DNA of 22,873 nucleotides from the NCBI GenBank assembly GCA_964559455.1, contig CAZLHO010000046.1:1-22873 (forward strand), in the 5' to 3' direction. The DNA comes from CAZLHO01 sp964559455 (GTDB lineage: Bacteria > Krumholzibacteriota > Krumholzibacteriia > LZORAL124-64-63). The notes beneath the pieces are model-generated. The model saw only the letters and a list, made by a program, of their open reading frames with translations, made no database searches and was not told the DNA's origin. Positions 6,755 through 16,908 of this stretch are shown here, piece by piece. How positions within the stretch are numbered: position 1 is the stretch's first letter; every line of letters starts with the position of its first letter. The translations under genes and the position numbers were made by a program.

Positions 6755-7870
6755 ATGAACAAGGGCATGCTGACCGCCAGCGGACGTCCCCTTCTGCTCA
6801 CCGTGGCCCTGACCGCGACCGTCCTGCTCGCCGGCCTCGGCGTCTTCGGCCTCGCGGGCTGCAGCAGCGACGAGGGCGACCCGCCAGGAACCACGGCCTT
6901 CCCCGAGCCGACGGGCAACGTCTGGCTCTTCGACATCTGGGGCACCGCCGCCGACGACATCTGGGTCGTCGGCCGCCCCGGCATCATCCTGCACTACGAC
7001 GGCTCCTCCTGGTCGCTGCAGCAGGTCCCGGTCCATACCCTGACCGACGTCTGGGGAACCGCGGCCAACGACGTCTACGCCGTCGGCCACGACGGCAAGA
7101 TCCTGCACTTCGACGGCAACAACTGGTCGAGCCAGGAGAGCGGCACCACGGCCGACCTCTTCGCCGTGGGCACCGGCCCCTGGGGCGAGATCTACGCCGT
7201 CGGCAACAACGGCACGCTGCGCCGCAAGAGCGGAGCGACATGGGCCGAAACCGACAACCGTGTCTACTGGTACAGCCAGAACGACACCCTGCTGCGCGAC
7301 GAGGACATCCGTTCGCTGACGACGGTCACGCGTTTCGGCATCGCCGGCAGCGACGCCATCGTCGTCGCCAAGAGCGACACGGCGGGGCACACCTGGAAGA
7401 AGGGCTCGATCGAGGATCCCAAGCGGGCCTGGCTGACCGCCAGCTGGAGCGACGAGGAATTCTCCGGGAACTTCCTGGCCAACGAGAGCGGCCGCCTCTT
7501 CCAGTACCGCTACTTCCCGACGACCCTGACCTACGCCTGGGCCGAGATCAGCAGCCCGGCCTCGATCCCGGCGCCGATCACCGCGATGTGGGTCACACCC
7601 GACGGCGCCGACCAGTACTTCACGACCCGCTGGGGCCGCATCTCCCACCGCGCCGCGGACGGATCGAGCAGCGAGAACGTGCACCTCGACAAGATCTGGT
7701 ACTCCGGCATCTGGGGCACCGACAACGACAACATCTATGCCTGCGGCTACAACGGCACCATGATCCATTTCGACGGCACGGAATGGACCTATTTCGATGT
7801 GCCGCTGCCCTCCATCATCTTCAAGACGCCGGGACCCGAGACGGATAAATTCGGACGTCCCCTGCCCTAG
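6755..7870 (+). CDS. Lipoprotein with WGT/beta-propeller-like repeats
   Basis: 371 residues. The ATG at 6755 follows GGAG (6747-6750) and a GAGGGA further up, and begins a lipoprotein signal: a basic/polar start, a hydrophobic core, then LAGC with the lipidated cysteine at C36, followed by SSDEGD. The mature chain carries repeats of the form IWGTA-x-DDIW-V-G-x-G-ILHYDG-x-SW (from about residue 53), VWGTAANDVYAVGHDGKILHFDGNNW, FAVGTGPWGEIYAVGNNG, and near the C-terminus IWGTDNDNIYACGYNGTMIHFDG. Such repeats fold as propeller blades (photosystem II assembly factor Ycf48-like or kelch-like) in many surface lipoproteins. There are no catalytic residues to point at; it is likely a binding or adhesion protein on the outer face of a membrane. 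It is monocistronic, with a strong terminator at 7881-7910. The specific ligand is unknown. Confidence 0.85.
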   Translation: MNKGMLTASGRPLLLTVALTATVLLAGLGVFGLAGCSSDEGDPPGTTAFPEPTGNVWLFDIWGTAADDIWVVGRPGIILHYDGSSWSLQQVPVHTLTDVWGTAANDVYAVGHDGKILHFDGNNWSSQESGTTADLFAVGTGPWGEIYAVGNNGTLRRKSGATWAETDNRVYWYSQNDTLLRDEDIRSLTTVTRFGIAGSDAIVVAKSDTAGHTWKKGSIEDPKRAWLTASWSDEEFSGNFLANESGRLFQYRYFPTTLTYAWAEISSPASIPAPITAMWVTPDGADQYFTTRWGRISHRAADGSSSENVHLDKIWYSGIWGTDNDNIYACGYNGTMIHFDGTEWTYFDVPLPSIIFKTPGPETDKFGRPLP

Positions 7871-7880
7871 CAGATCCTGT

Positions 7881-7915
7881 GGACCCGGCCGCCGCGCTGC
7901 GGCCGGGTCCGTTTT
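7881..7915 (+). terminator. Rho-independent terminator after the lipoprotein gene
   Basis: Perfect 12-bp stem GGACCCGGCCGC/GCGGCCGGGTCC (7881-7892 with 7899-7910), loop CGCGCT, then GTTTT. It lies between the lipoprotein stop and the ribosome site of the next gene. Confidence 0.85.
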
Positions 7916-7939
7916 CCCAGCCACTCCAGGAGGTTTCCC

Positions 7940-9856
7940 ATGACCCGTTTGGCCAGCCGGAACGCCCTGTTCCTGCTCGCGACGCTCTGCCTGATTCCCG
8001 CAGCCGTCGTCGCCGCCGACCACCCGACCTCCCTGACCCCCAGGTCCGAGGTCGCCCCCGAGTTCCAGTGGAACGTCACCCACATCTACCCCACGGTCGA
8101 CGGCTTCGAGGCCGACCTGGCCATGGTCTCGGACGCCCTGCCCGGCCTGGCCGCCTACGAGGGCCGCCTGGGCGAGTCGGCCGCCGTACTGCGCGACTGC
8201 CTGCAGGAGCGCGACCGTCTGATCAGGACGGCCTACAAGCTGATCGTCTACGCCAACAGCCGCCTGAACGTCGAGCTGGACAACACCGAGAACCAGGCCC
8301 TGAGCGGCAAGCTGGACTTCCTCTTCCAGGACTTCGGCACCGCCTCGGCCTACATCGAGCCCGAGATCCTGGCCCTGGACGCGGCCGTGCTCGAGGGCTT
8401 CCTGGCCGAGGACGAGGGCTTGCGGATCTACGACTGGTACCTGCGCGACCTGCTCCGCCAGAAGGAGCACACCCTGTCCCCCGCCGAGGAGCGCCTGCTG
8501 GCCCTGACCGGCAACGTGCGCGGCGTGCCCGGCGAGGTCGCCGCCAAGCTGCGCGACGTCGAGATCGCCTTCCCCGAGATCGTGATCGAGGACGGCAGCA
8601 AGGAGCCCCTGACCCTGGCCAGCTTCCCCCGCTACCGCTCGTGCGACTCCTACGTCGTGCGCAAGCAGGCCGCCGACGCCTTCTTCGGCACCTTCCGCAA
8701 GTACGAGAACACCCTGGCCGCCTGCCTGGACGGCGTGGTCAAGTCGCATATGCTGACGGTCAGGACCCGGGGCTACGACTCCTGCCTGGAGGCCTCGCTG
8801 AGCCCCGACAACATCTCGACGACGACCTACCGCATGCTGATCGACACGATCAACGAGAACCTTGGCCGCACCCTGCACAAGTACATCACGCTGCGGCGCA
8901 AGGTGATGGGCCTGGACGGCCCGGTCACCTTCCCGAACCTCTACAACCCGATGCTCGAGGGCGTGGAGCCGCGGATGACCTACGAGGAAGGCCGCCAGCT
9001 GATCCTCGAGGGCCTGAAGCCCCTGGGCCCGGACTACATCGGCAAGCTGGCGACGGGCCTGGATCCCGCCAACGGCTGGATCGACATCTACCCGAACGTG
9101 AACAAGCGCACGGGCGCCTACAGCTCGGGCATCGTCGCCAAGGACGTGCACCCCTACATCCTGCACAACTTCGACGACACCCTGGACGCCGTCTTCACGA
9201 CCGCCCACGAGTTCGGTCACTCGCTGCATTCGGTCTACTCGGCCGCGAACCAGCCGCAGATCTACGCCGACTACACGACGTTCCTGGCCGAGATCGCCTC
9301 GACCTGCAACGAGTCGCTGCTGCTGAACCATCTCCTGAAGAAGGAGAAGGATCCCGAGATGCAGATGATGCTGCTGAACCAGCGTCTGGAGAGCATCCGG
9401 CAGACGATCTTCCGGCAAACGCTGTTCGCGGAATTCGAGCTGCGCTTCCACGAGTACGCCGAGCAGGGCAACGTCCTGACGGCCGAGTGGCTGAACGACC
9501 TCTACGCCGAGCTGATCACGAAGTACTACGGCCCCGACTTCGAGATGGGCCCGGACGACTGCGTGGAGTGGGCCTTCATCCCCCACTTCTTCTACAACTT
9601 CTACGTCTTCAGCTACGCCACCGGCCTGACCAGCGGCATCTCGATGGCCAACCTGATCGAGGACCAGGGCCAGAAGGCCGCCGACCGCTACATCGAGAAC
9701 CTGCTGAGCGCCGGCTCGTCGGCCCCGCCGCTGGAGATCCTGAAGAACGCCGGCGTCGATCTGGAGACGCCGCAGCCGATCCTGTCGATGCTCGACCTCT
9801 TCGAGAAGACGGTCGCGGACTTCGACAAGATCTGGACCAAGGAAAACAAGAAGTAG
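7940..9856 (+). CDS. Exported M3-family oligoendopeptidase (PepF-like zinc metallopeptidase)
   Basis: 638 residues. The ATG at 7940 follows a perfect AGGAGG (7928-7933) with 6 bases of spacing. The N-terminus is a signal peptide (MTRLASRNALFLL..., cleavage near AVVAA-DHP at about residue 26), which predicts a periplasmic or secreted enzyme. The mature start EFQWNVTHIYPTVDGFEADL is the usual opening of oligoendopeptidase F. The zinc site is H423-E424-x-x-H427 (HEFGHSLHS) with third ligand E451 (FLAEIAST), the M3 spacing. Downstream LLNQRLESIRQTIFRQTLFAEFE and the Tyr-rich PHFFYNFYVFSYATG stretch are also typical. It probably trims oligopeptides (about 5-20 residues) outside the cytoplasm for nutrition or turnover. 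Most PepF proteins are cytoplasmic, so the signal peptide is the odd feature. No transport genes are adjacent. Confidence 0.93.
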   Translation: MTRLASRNALFLLATLCLIPAAVVAADHPTSLTPRSEVAPEFQWNVTHIYPTVDGFEADLAMVSDALPGLAAYEGRLGESAAVLRDCLQERDRLIRTAYKLIVYANSRLNVELDNTENQALSGKLDFLFQDFGTASAYIEPEILALDAAVLEGFLAEDEGLRIYDWYLRDLLRQKEHTLSPAEERLLALTGNVRGVPGEVAAKLRDVEIAFPEIVIEDGSKEPLTLASFPRYRSCDSYVVRKQAADAFFGTFRKYENTLAACLDGVVKSHMLTVRTRGYDSCLEASLSPDNISTTTYRMLIDTINENLGRTLHKYITLRRKVMGLDGPVTFPNLYNPMLEGVEPRMTYEEGRQLILEGLKPLGPDYIGKLATGLDPANGWIDIYPNVNKRTGAYSSGIVAKDVHPYILHNFDDTLDAVFTTAHEFGHSLHSVYSAANQPQIYADYTTFLAEIASTCNESLLLNHLLKKEKDPEMQMMLLNQRLESIRQTIFRQTLFAEFELRFHEYAEQGNVLTAEWLNDLYAELITKYYGPDFEMGPDDCVEWAFIPHFFYNFYVFSYATGLTSGISMANLIEDQGQKAADRYIENLLSAGSSAPPLEILKNAGVDLETPQPILSMLDLFEKTVADFDKIWTKENKK

Positions 9857-9886
9857 ACCGGCCGGCACGCCGCGGTCCGGATGACG

Positions 9887-9919
9887 AGAGGGCGCGTTCC
9901 CACGGGGGGCGCGCCCTCT
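9887..9919 (+). terminator. Probable terminator after the M3 peptidase
   Basis: 10-bp stem AGAGGGCGCG/CGCGCCCTCT (9887-9896 with 9910-9919) with a 13-base loop and only a short T run. It is placed 30 bases after the stop codon, in line with the other G+C-rich hairpins of the window. Confidence 0.6.
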
Positions 9920-10008
9920 TCGCGCTGGCCGCCGCCGCGGCCCCGTGCTAGGTTCCGACCGCCCCAGTCCGACAACCGCTCCGCCCCCGAGCCGCCAGCG
10001 AGCCGACC

Positions 10009-11541
10009 ATGTCCAGGACCGCCGTCATCGCCCTCTTCCTCGCCTCGCTGCTGCTCAACCTGCTGGTCGACTACGGCGGCGTCCGCTCGCCGGACAGCGA
10101 GATCGTCATGCGCACCGCCGAGTCGCTGGCCCGCCGCGGCGACTTCGCCGTCAAAGGTGAATTGACGGTCTGGCCGGGCTTCGGCCTGGCGACCGGCGTC
10201 GACGGCCGCGACTACGCGATCTTCGGGCCCCTGCAATCCCTGGCCGCCGCGCCCCTGGTGCTGCTGGCCGACGCAGTGGGCGAACGCGGCCCCTTCCGCG
10301 ACGATGCCGGCCCGCTGCCGGTCAGCCACTACGTGGACGGGGCGTCGCCCGACCACGCCAGGGCGACGCCGCCGGAGCTGCGCCGCGCCTACGGCACCCG
10401 CCTGGTCGTCTCGCTGCTGAACGCCCTGGTCACGGCCCTGGGCGCGGCGCTGTTCCTGCACCTGGCCCTGCTGCTCTGCGGGTCGCCGGCCGCGGCCCTG
10501 GCGCTGGCGGCGCTCTACGCCTTCGGCAGCCCGGCCTGGCCCTACGCCGGCACCTTCTTCAGCGAGGCGCTGACCGCGCTGCTGACGTTGGCCTCGCTGG
10601 CCGCACTGCTGCGGCCGCGGCCCCGCCCGGCGGCGGCGGGGCTGTTGCTGGGTCTGGCCACGGCCGGCCACGTCACGGCCCTGCTCTTCACCCCGCCCTG
10701 GCTGCTGCTGGCCGCCGGCTCCGGTCCGCGCGCCCTGCGCGACCTCCGGGGCGCCGTGCGCGCGGGCGGCGCCTTCCTGGCCGGGCTGGCCGCGGTCGGC
10801 GCGCTGCTGGGGCTGTTCAACTTCCTGCGCTTCGGCGACGTCTTCGAGACCGGCCGCTCGATCGGCGAGAGCAGCCTGTGGACCACGAAGTACGCCCACC
10901 CGGTCGCCCCCTGGCGGCCCCTCGTCGACCTGCTGTTCTCCGGCGGCAAGGGGCTGCTGTGGTTCTGCCCCGCCCTGCTGCTGGGCCTGCTGGGCTGGCG
11001 CCGACTGCACCGCCGCCGGCCCCTGCTGTCGTGGACCCTGATCGCGACGGCGCTGATCCGGCTGGTCTTCATCGCCACCCGCAGCGACTGGCACGGCGGC
11101 TTCGCCCTGGGTCCGCGCTACCTGGTCGTACTGGTTCCCTTCCTGCTGCTGCCGGCGGCGCCGCTGCTGGCCGACGTCCTGAAGGCCCGGCGCCGCCCCG
11201 CGGTCCTGGGCCTTGCGGCCTTCGGCGCGGCCTGCGTGGCGCAGCAGCTCTACTTCTGCCTGGGCGAGGTCTTCGCCTTCCTGCAGCGCACGCGCTTCGA
11301 GCAGGCCCGGCTGGGCGTGGACGTGCTGCTGGACGACCGCCTCTACCGCGACTGGAGCCTGTCGCCGCTGACCGGGCTGCTGGACGGTCCGCGCGGCCCC
11401 TGGCTGCTGCAGGGCGTGGCGGCGAGCAACGCGACGCTGTGGTGGGCGGGGACGGCGGCGGTGGCGGCGATGGCCGTGGGGTGGGCGCTGTGGTGGACGC
11501 GGAGGGCGGCGAAGGCCAGCTATGGCAGAGACGGAAGGTAG
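10009..11541 (+). CDS. Polytopic membrane protein, GT-C/PMT-like glycosyltransferase
   Basis: 510 residues, with many hydrophobic segments: about residues 4-20, 135-175, 182-200, 210-232, 245-268, 320-335, 342-356, 368-392 and 400-418, and a C-terminal segment near 480-497. The first external loop has an acidic SPDSEIV patch (D29, E31) followed by RTAESLARRG. Later loops carry RFGDVFETG, GLLWFCPALLLG and HGGFALGPRYLVVLVPFLLLP. These features are shared with lipid-linked-sugar-dependent GT-C glycosyltransferases (ArnT/PMT/GT39-like), which move sugars from polyprenyl-phosphate donors on the outer leaflet. The substrate cannot be read from the sequence and the family link is by pattern only. 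The ATG at 10009 has no clear Shine-Dalgarno but starts directly in the first membrane segment. It stands alone between two terminators. Confidence 0.75.
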   Translation: MSRTAVIALFLASLLLNLLVDYGGVRSPDSEIVMRTAESLARRGDFAVKGELTVWPGFGLATGVDGRDYAIFGPLQSLAAAPLVLLADAVGERGPFRDDAGPLPVSHYVDGASPDHARATPPELRRAYGTRLVVSLLNALVTALGAALFLHLALLLCGSPAAALALAALYAFGSPAWPYAGTFFSEALTALLTLASLAALLRPRPRPAAAGLLLGLATAGHVTALLFTPPWLLLAAGSGPRALRDLRGAVRAGGAFLAGLAAVGALLGLFNFLRFGDVFETGRSIGESSLWTTKYAHPVAPWRPLVDLLFSGGKGLLWFCPALLLGLLGWRRLHRRRPLLSWTLIATALIRLVFIATRSDWHGGFALGPRYLVVLVPFLLLPAAPLLADVLKARRRPAVLGLAAFGAACVAQQLYFCLGEVFAFLQRTRFEQARLGVDVLLDDRLYRDWSLSPLTGLLDGPRGPWLLQGVAASNATLWWAGTAAVAAMAVGWALWWTRRAAKASYGRDGR

Positions 11542-11570
11542 TGCCGCCGAGATTCGTACCGAATAAGGGG

Positions 11571-11598
11571 AAGGCCCGCGCCGAGCAGCGCGGGCCTT
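11571..11598. terminator. Bidirectional terminator between the membrane protein and tRNA-Lys
   Basis: Perfect 10-bp stem AAGGCCCGCG/CGCGGGCCTT with loop CCGAGCAG. It lies 29 bases after the + strand stop and 8 bases beyond the minus-strand tRNA CCA, so it can serve both convergent transcripts. Confidence 0.75.
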
Positions 11599-11606
11599 CT
11601 GCGAAA

Positions 11607-11682
11607 TGGTAGGCCGCCCAGGACTCGAACCTGGCACCGTCTCCTTAAAAGGGAGATGCTCTACCTGATGAGCTAGCGGCCC
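11607..11682 (-). tRNA. tRNA-Lys (UUU)
   Basis: 76 nt including an encoded CCA. It has an acceptor stem GGGCCGC/GCGGCCT (first pair G-U), D-arm TAGCTCATCAGGTAGAGC, and anticodon arm TCTCC-CTTTTAA-GGAGA with anticodon TTT. The T-arm is CCAGG-TTCGAGT-CCTGG, with discriminator A. All stems close. Confidence 0.97.
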
Positions 11683-11696
11683 ACCCGAAAACGGGT
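11683..11696 (-). other. Leader hairpin abutting tRNA-Lys
   Basis: Hairpin ACCCG-TTTT-CGGGT on the minus strand ends directly at the tRNA 5' end. It may help RNase P processing or insulate the tRNA fold from the leader. A G+C palindrome (11700-11713) lies just upstream. Confidence 0.4.
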
Positions 11697-11723
11697 TGCG
11701 GCGCCGCGGCGCCTCGGGAGGCC

Positions 11724-11752
11724 AATATACACGGGCCCGCGGAACGAGTCAA
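11724..11752 (-). promoter_or_regulatory. Sigma70 promoter of tRNA-Lys with GGCC discriminator
   Basis: TTGACT (11752-11747), a 17-base spacer, and TATATT (11729-11724) followed by GGCC. The predicted start is near 11717, about 35 nt before the tRNA. It is nearly identical in layout to the tRNA-Leu promoter at 20465-20493. Confidence 0.85.
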
Positions 11753-11774
11753 AACCCGTCCGTCATAGAACCCG

Positions 11775-11800
11775 GCCGGCCCAGGGGTCGCCGGGCCGGC
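11775..11800 (-). terminator. Possible terminator after purA
   Basis: 8-bp stem GCCGGCCC/GGGCCGGC with a 10-base loop, 13 bases after the purA stop and upstream of the tRNA-Lys promoter. The tail is not U-rich, so confidence is moderate. Confidence 0.5.
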
Positions 11801-11813
11801 TTCGGACCGAGTC

Positions 11814-13109
<1,296 letters not shown>

Positions 13110-13163
13110 TTTGCACTCCCGACGCGGCGGGGGGACGGCGGGGTCCGCCACGCCTTGCCGCGC

Positions 13164-13187
13164 AAAAAAAAAGCCCACGCACCGGGC
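13164..13187 (-). terminator. Rho-independent terminator between the haem/EF-hand gene and purA
   Basis: On the minus strand a 5-bp GCCCG/TGGGC stem (one G-U pair) is followed by nine T. A second hairpin GCCGAC/GTCGGC lies immediately upstream and partly overlaps, so two structures compete for the same bases. The T9 run is the longest homopolymer seen in the window. Confidence 0.65.
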
Positions 13188-13218
13188 CGACCCGATGTCG
13201 GCGAAGCGCCGTCAGACT

Positions 13219-13650
13219 CTAGCGGGTCTTGAACAGGGCCTTCAGGGCACCCCAAGTGGACTCGTCGATGGGATTGGTCGCTTGGCAGTCTCCCGGCCGT
13301 CCGGGGTTGCTGGACTCCTCTTGGGCGCTGCCGTCGAGAAAGCCGTTGCCGTCCGCGTCACCGAGCTCGACGCCGTTGACGCAGCCGTCGCCGTCGCTGT
13401 CGAGGGAAGCCAGGAAGGCGTCCCAGACCGGGCCGGTGCCCTCCAGTTCGGCGCTGTGGTCCCGCCAGTCCCGGCCGAAGGGATTCAGGGCCGAGGGACC
13501 GTCGGGCACATGGCAGATCGCACAGCCGAAGCGGGACGAGGACGGCAGGGTGTTCATCTCCTCCTGAGTGGCGAAGACGGACGTCGCCGCGCAGACCGCC
13601 AGGGCCACGAGCAGCAGCCGGAAGAGCTGATGTCGGTAAGAGCGCCTCAT
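13219..13650 (-). CDS. Exported c-type haem / EF-hand-like protein with WG-LK C-terminal tail (second copy)
   Basis: 143 residues from the ATG at 13650, which begins a signal peptide (MRRSYRHQLF, a Leu/Val/Ala core, cleavage near VFA-TQ at about residue 27). An ATG at 13689 would place the promoter inside the coding sequence and is rejected. One CxxCH motif (C43-H47, CAICH) predicts one covalent haem. A canonical EF-hand loop (D84, D86, D88, G89, N92, E95) is followed by a second DADGNG loop (D98, D100, N102, D106). After a Cys/Pro linker the protein ends STWGALKALFKTR, parallel to the tail of the gene at 2683-3042. The two share layout, the DSDGD core and the tail, and are likely distant paralogues. 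Function is unknown; the location is periplasmic or surface. It has its own strong promoter and a terminator before purA. Confidence 0.85.
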   Translation of the reverse strand: MRRSYRHQLFRLLLVALAVCAATSVFATQEEMNTLPSSSRFGCAICHVPDGPSALNPFGRDWRDHSAELEGTGPVWDAFLASLDSDGDGCVNGVELGDADGNGFLDGSAQEESSNPGRPGDCQATNPIDESTWGALKALFKTR

Positions 13651-13659
13651 GTCACCAAA

Positions 13660-13689
13660 ATTATAATCCCGTTCCGAGGTTCCTGTCAA
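13660..13689 (-). promoter_or_regulatory. Consensus sigma70 promoter driving a nearly leaderless mRNA
   Basis: TTGACA (13689-13684), an 18-base spacer and TATAAT (13665-13660) are both perfect hexamers. Only 9 bases separate TATAAT from the ATG at 13650, so the transcript leader should be about 2-5 nt. A GGTGA next to the ATG is too close to be a normal ribosome site. Confidence 0.8.
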
Positions 13690-13709
13690 TGGACGCGCGT
13701 TGCGGCTAC

Positions 13710-13726
13710 GGCCCGGAATCCGGGCC
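13710..13726. repeat. Short perfect hairpin downstream of engB
   Basis: GGCCCGG/CCGGGCC with a 3-base loop, 52 bases past the engB stop. There is no U-tract in the engB direction. It may protect the 3' end or be a weak terminator. Confidence 0.3.
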
Positions 13727-13777
13727 TATTCCTGAAGATCCGGGGTTTTCGGGCCGGAACCGACCGTTTCGGGCCCG

Positions 13778-14368
13778 TCAGTCCTGTTCGGACCCCTCCA
13801 GCAGGGCAGCCACCCAGGCCCTCAGATCGGCCAGCCCCTCGCGGCGCGCGGCCGAGGTCGGGAAGAAGGGGGTCTCGGGGGGCAGATCCAGGGTCGCGAC
13901 GATCTCGCGGTAGCGGGCGTCGCGGCGGGTCGTGCCCACCTTGTCGATCTTCGTCGCCACCAGGGCGCAGGGATGGCCGGCCTCGCGCAGCCACTCGGCC
14001 ATGCGCCGATCCTCTGCCGACGGCTTGTGCCGCGCGTCGACCAGCATGAAGACGGCCAGCGGGCGGTCCTGGGCGAAGAGGTAGGCCTGGATCAACTTGG
14101 CCCAGGCCTCGCGCATGGACTTGCTGACCTTGGCGAAGCCGTAGCCCGGCAGATCCACCAGGTAATAGCGGCCGTCGACCAGGAAGTAGTTCAGGAGCTG
14201 GGTCTTGCCGGGCTGGCCGCTGGTCCGCGCCATCCCCTTGCGCCCCAGGAACAGATTCACCAGCGAGGATTTGCCGCAGTTGCTGCGGCCGACGAAGGCG
14301 AACTCGGCCAGCGGCGGCTCGGGCCGGCCGGCGAGGTCGGCGGCGCTGGTGACGAACTCGACGTTCAC
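13778..14368 (-). CDS. engB: Ribosome biogenesis GTPase EngB (YihA/YsxC family)
   Basis: 196 residues, the normal size. The GTG start at 14368 lies two bases after the lon stop (TGA-GC-GTG), so translation is probably coupled. It is a TRAFAC-class GTPase needed for late 50S subunit assembly and, in some species, division. GTPase motifs are G1 GRSNCGKS (27-34), G2 around T49-T56 (RTSGQPGKTQ), G3 DLPGYG (72-77), G4 TKIDK (about 140-144) and a G5-like TSA near residue 169. In Bacillus the orthologue ysxC also lies directly after lonA, and this linkage is kept here. It is the last gene of the tig-clpP-clpX-lon-engB cluster. Confidence 0.96.
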   Translation of the reverse strand: MNVEFVTSAADLAGRPEPPLAEFAFVGRSNCGKSSLVNLFLGRKGMARTSGQPGKTQLLNYFLVDGRYYLVDLPGYGFAKVSKSMREAWAKLIQAYLFAQDRPLAVFMLVDARHKPSAEDRRMAEWLREAGHPCALVATKIDKVGTTRRDARYREIVATLDLPPETPFFPTSAARREGLADLRAWVAALLEGSEQD

Positions 14369-14370
14369 GC

Positions 14371-16749
<2,379 letters not shown>

Positions 16750-16807
16750 GGTCCACCTCGGCGGCCGGCGGCGGCGGCCGGCCGGGCCGGCGCGCGCTCG
16801 ACGGCGC

Positions 16808-16828
16808 AAAAAACGGCGGGAAACGCCG
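16808..16828 (-). terminator. Rho-independent terminator between clpX and lon
   Basis: On the minus strand CGGCG-TTTCC-CGCCG is followed by six T (16813-16808). It is the last of four tandem hairpins downstream of clpX and the only one with a U-tract. Confidence 0.75.
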
Positions 16829-16830
16829 GG

Positions 16831-16896
16831 GGGCGGATGCCGCCCGAGGCGCCCCGCCGGTACGCGGGCGCCGGCGCCGGATCACGTCCGGCGCCG
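16831..16896 (-). repeat. Three further tandem hairpins in the clpX 3' region
   Basis: Back-to-back inverted repeats: CGGCGCCGG/CCGGCGCCG (16872-16880 with 16888-16896), GGCGCCC/GGGCGCC (16848-16854 with 16866-16872), and GGGCGG/CCGCCC (16831-16836 with 16840-16845). With the terminator they fill nearly all of the clpX-lon gap. Possible roles are 3'-end stabilisation of the clpP-clpX mRNA or attenuation of lon. Confidence 0.6.
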
Positions 16897-16908
16897 ATGC
16901 GCGGGAGC

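Noticed and set aside
6635..9868. Very long minus-strand open frame (over 1000 codons) opposite the lipoprotein and M3 peptidase genes.
   Set aside because: It is antisense to two well-identified genes; its low-complexity Val/Leu/Gly/Asp/Gln composition is what complementary high-G+C codons give, with no motifs or ribosome site.
9688..11637. Long Gln/Gly/Arg-rich minus-strand frame opposite the membrane protein.
   Set aside because: Antisense to a polytopic membrane protein, has no ribosome site, and runs through terminators at both ends.
13741..13777. Two copies of TTTCGGGCC downstream of engB as a possible repeat element.
   Set aside because: Only two short copies in G+C-rich sequence; no further copies or structure beyond chance.
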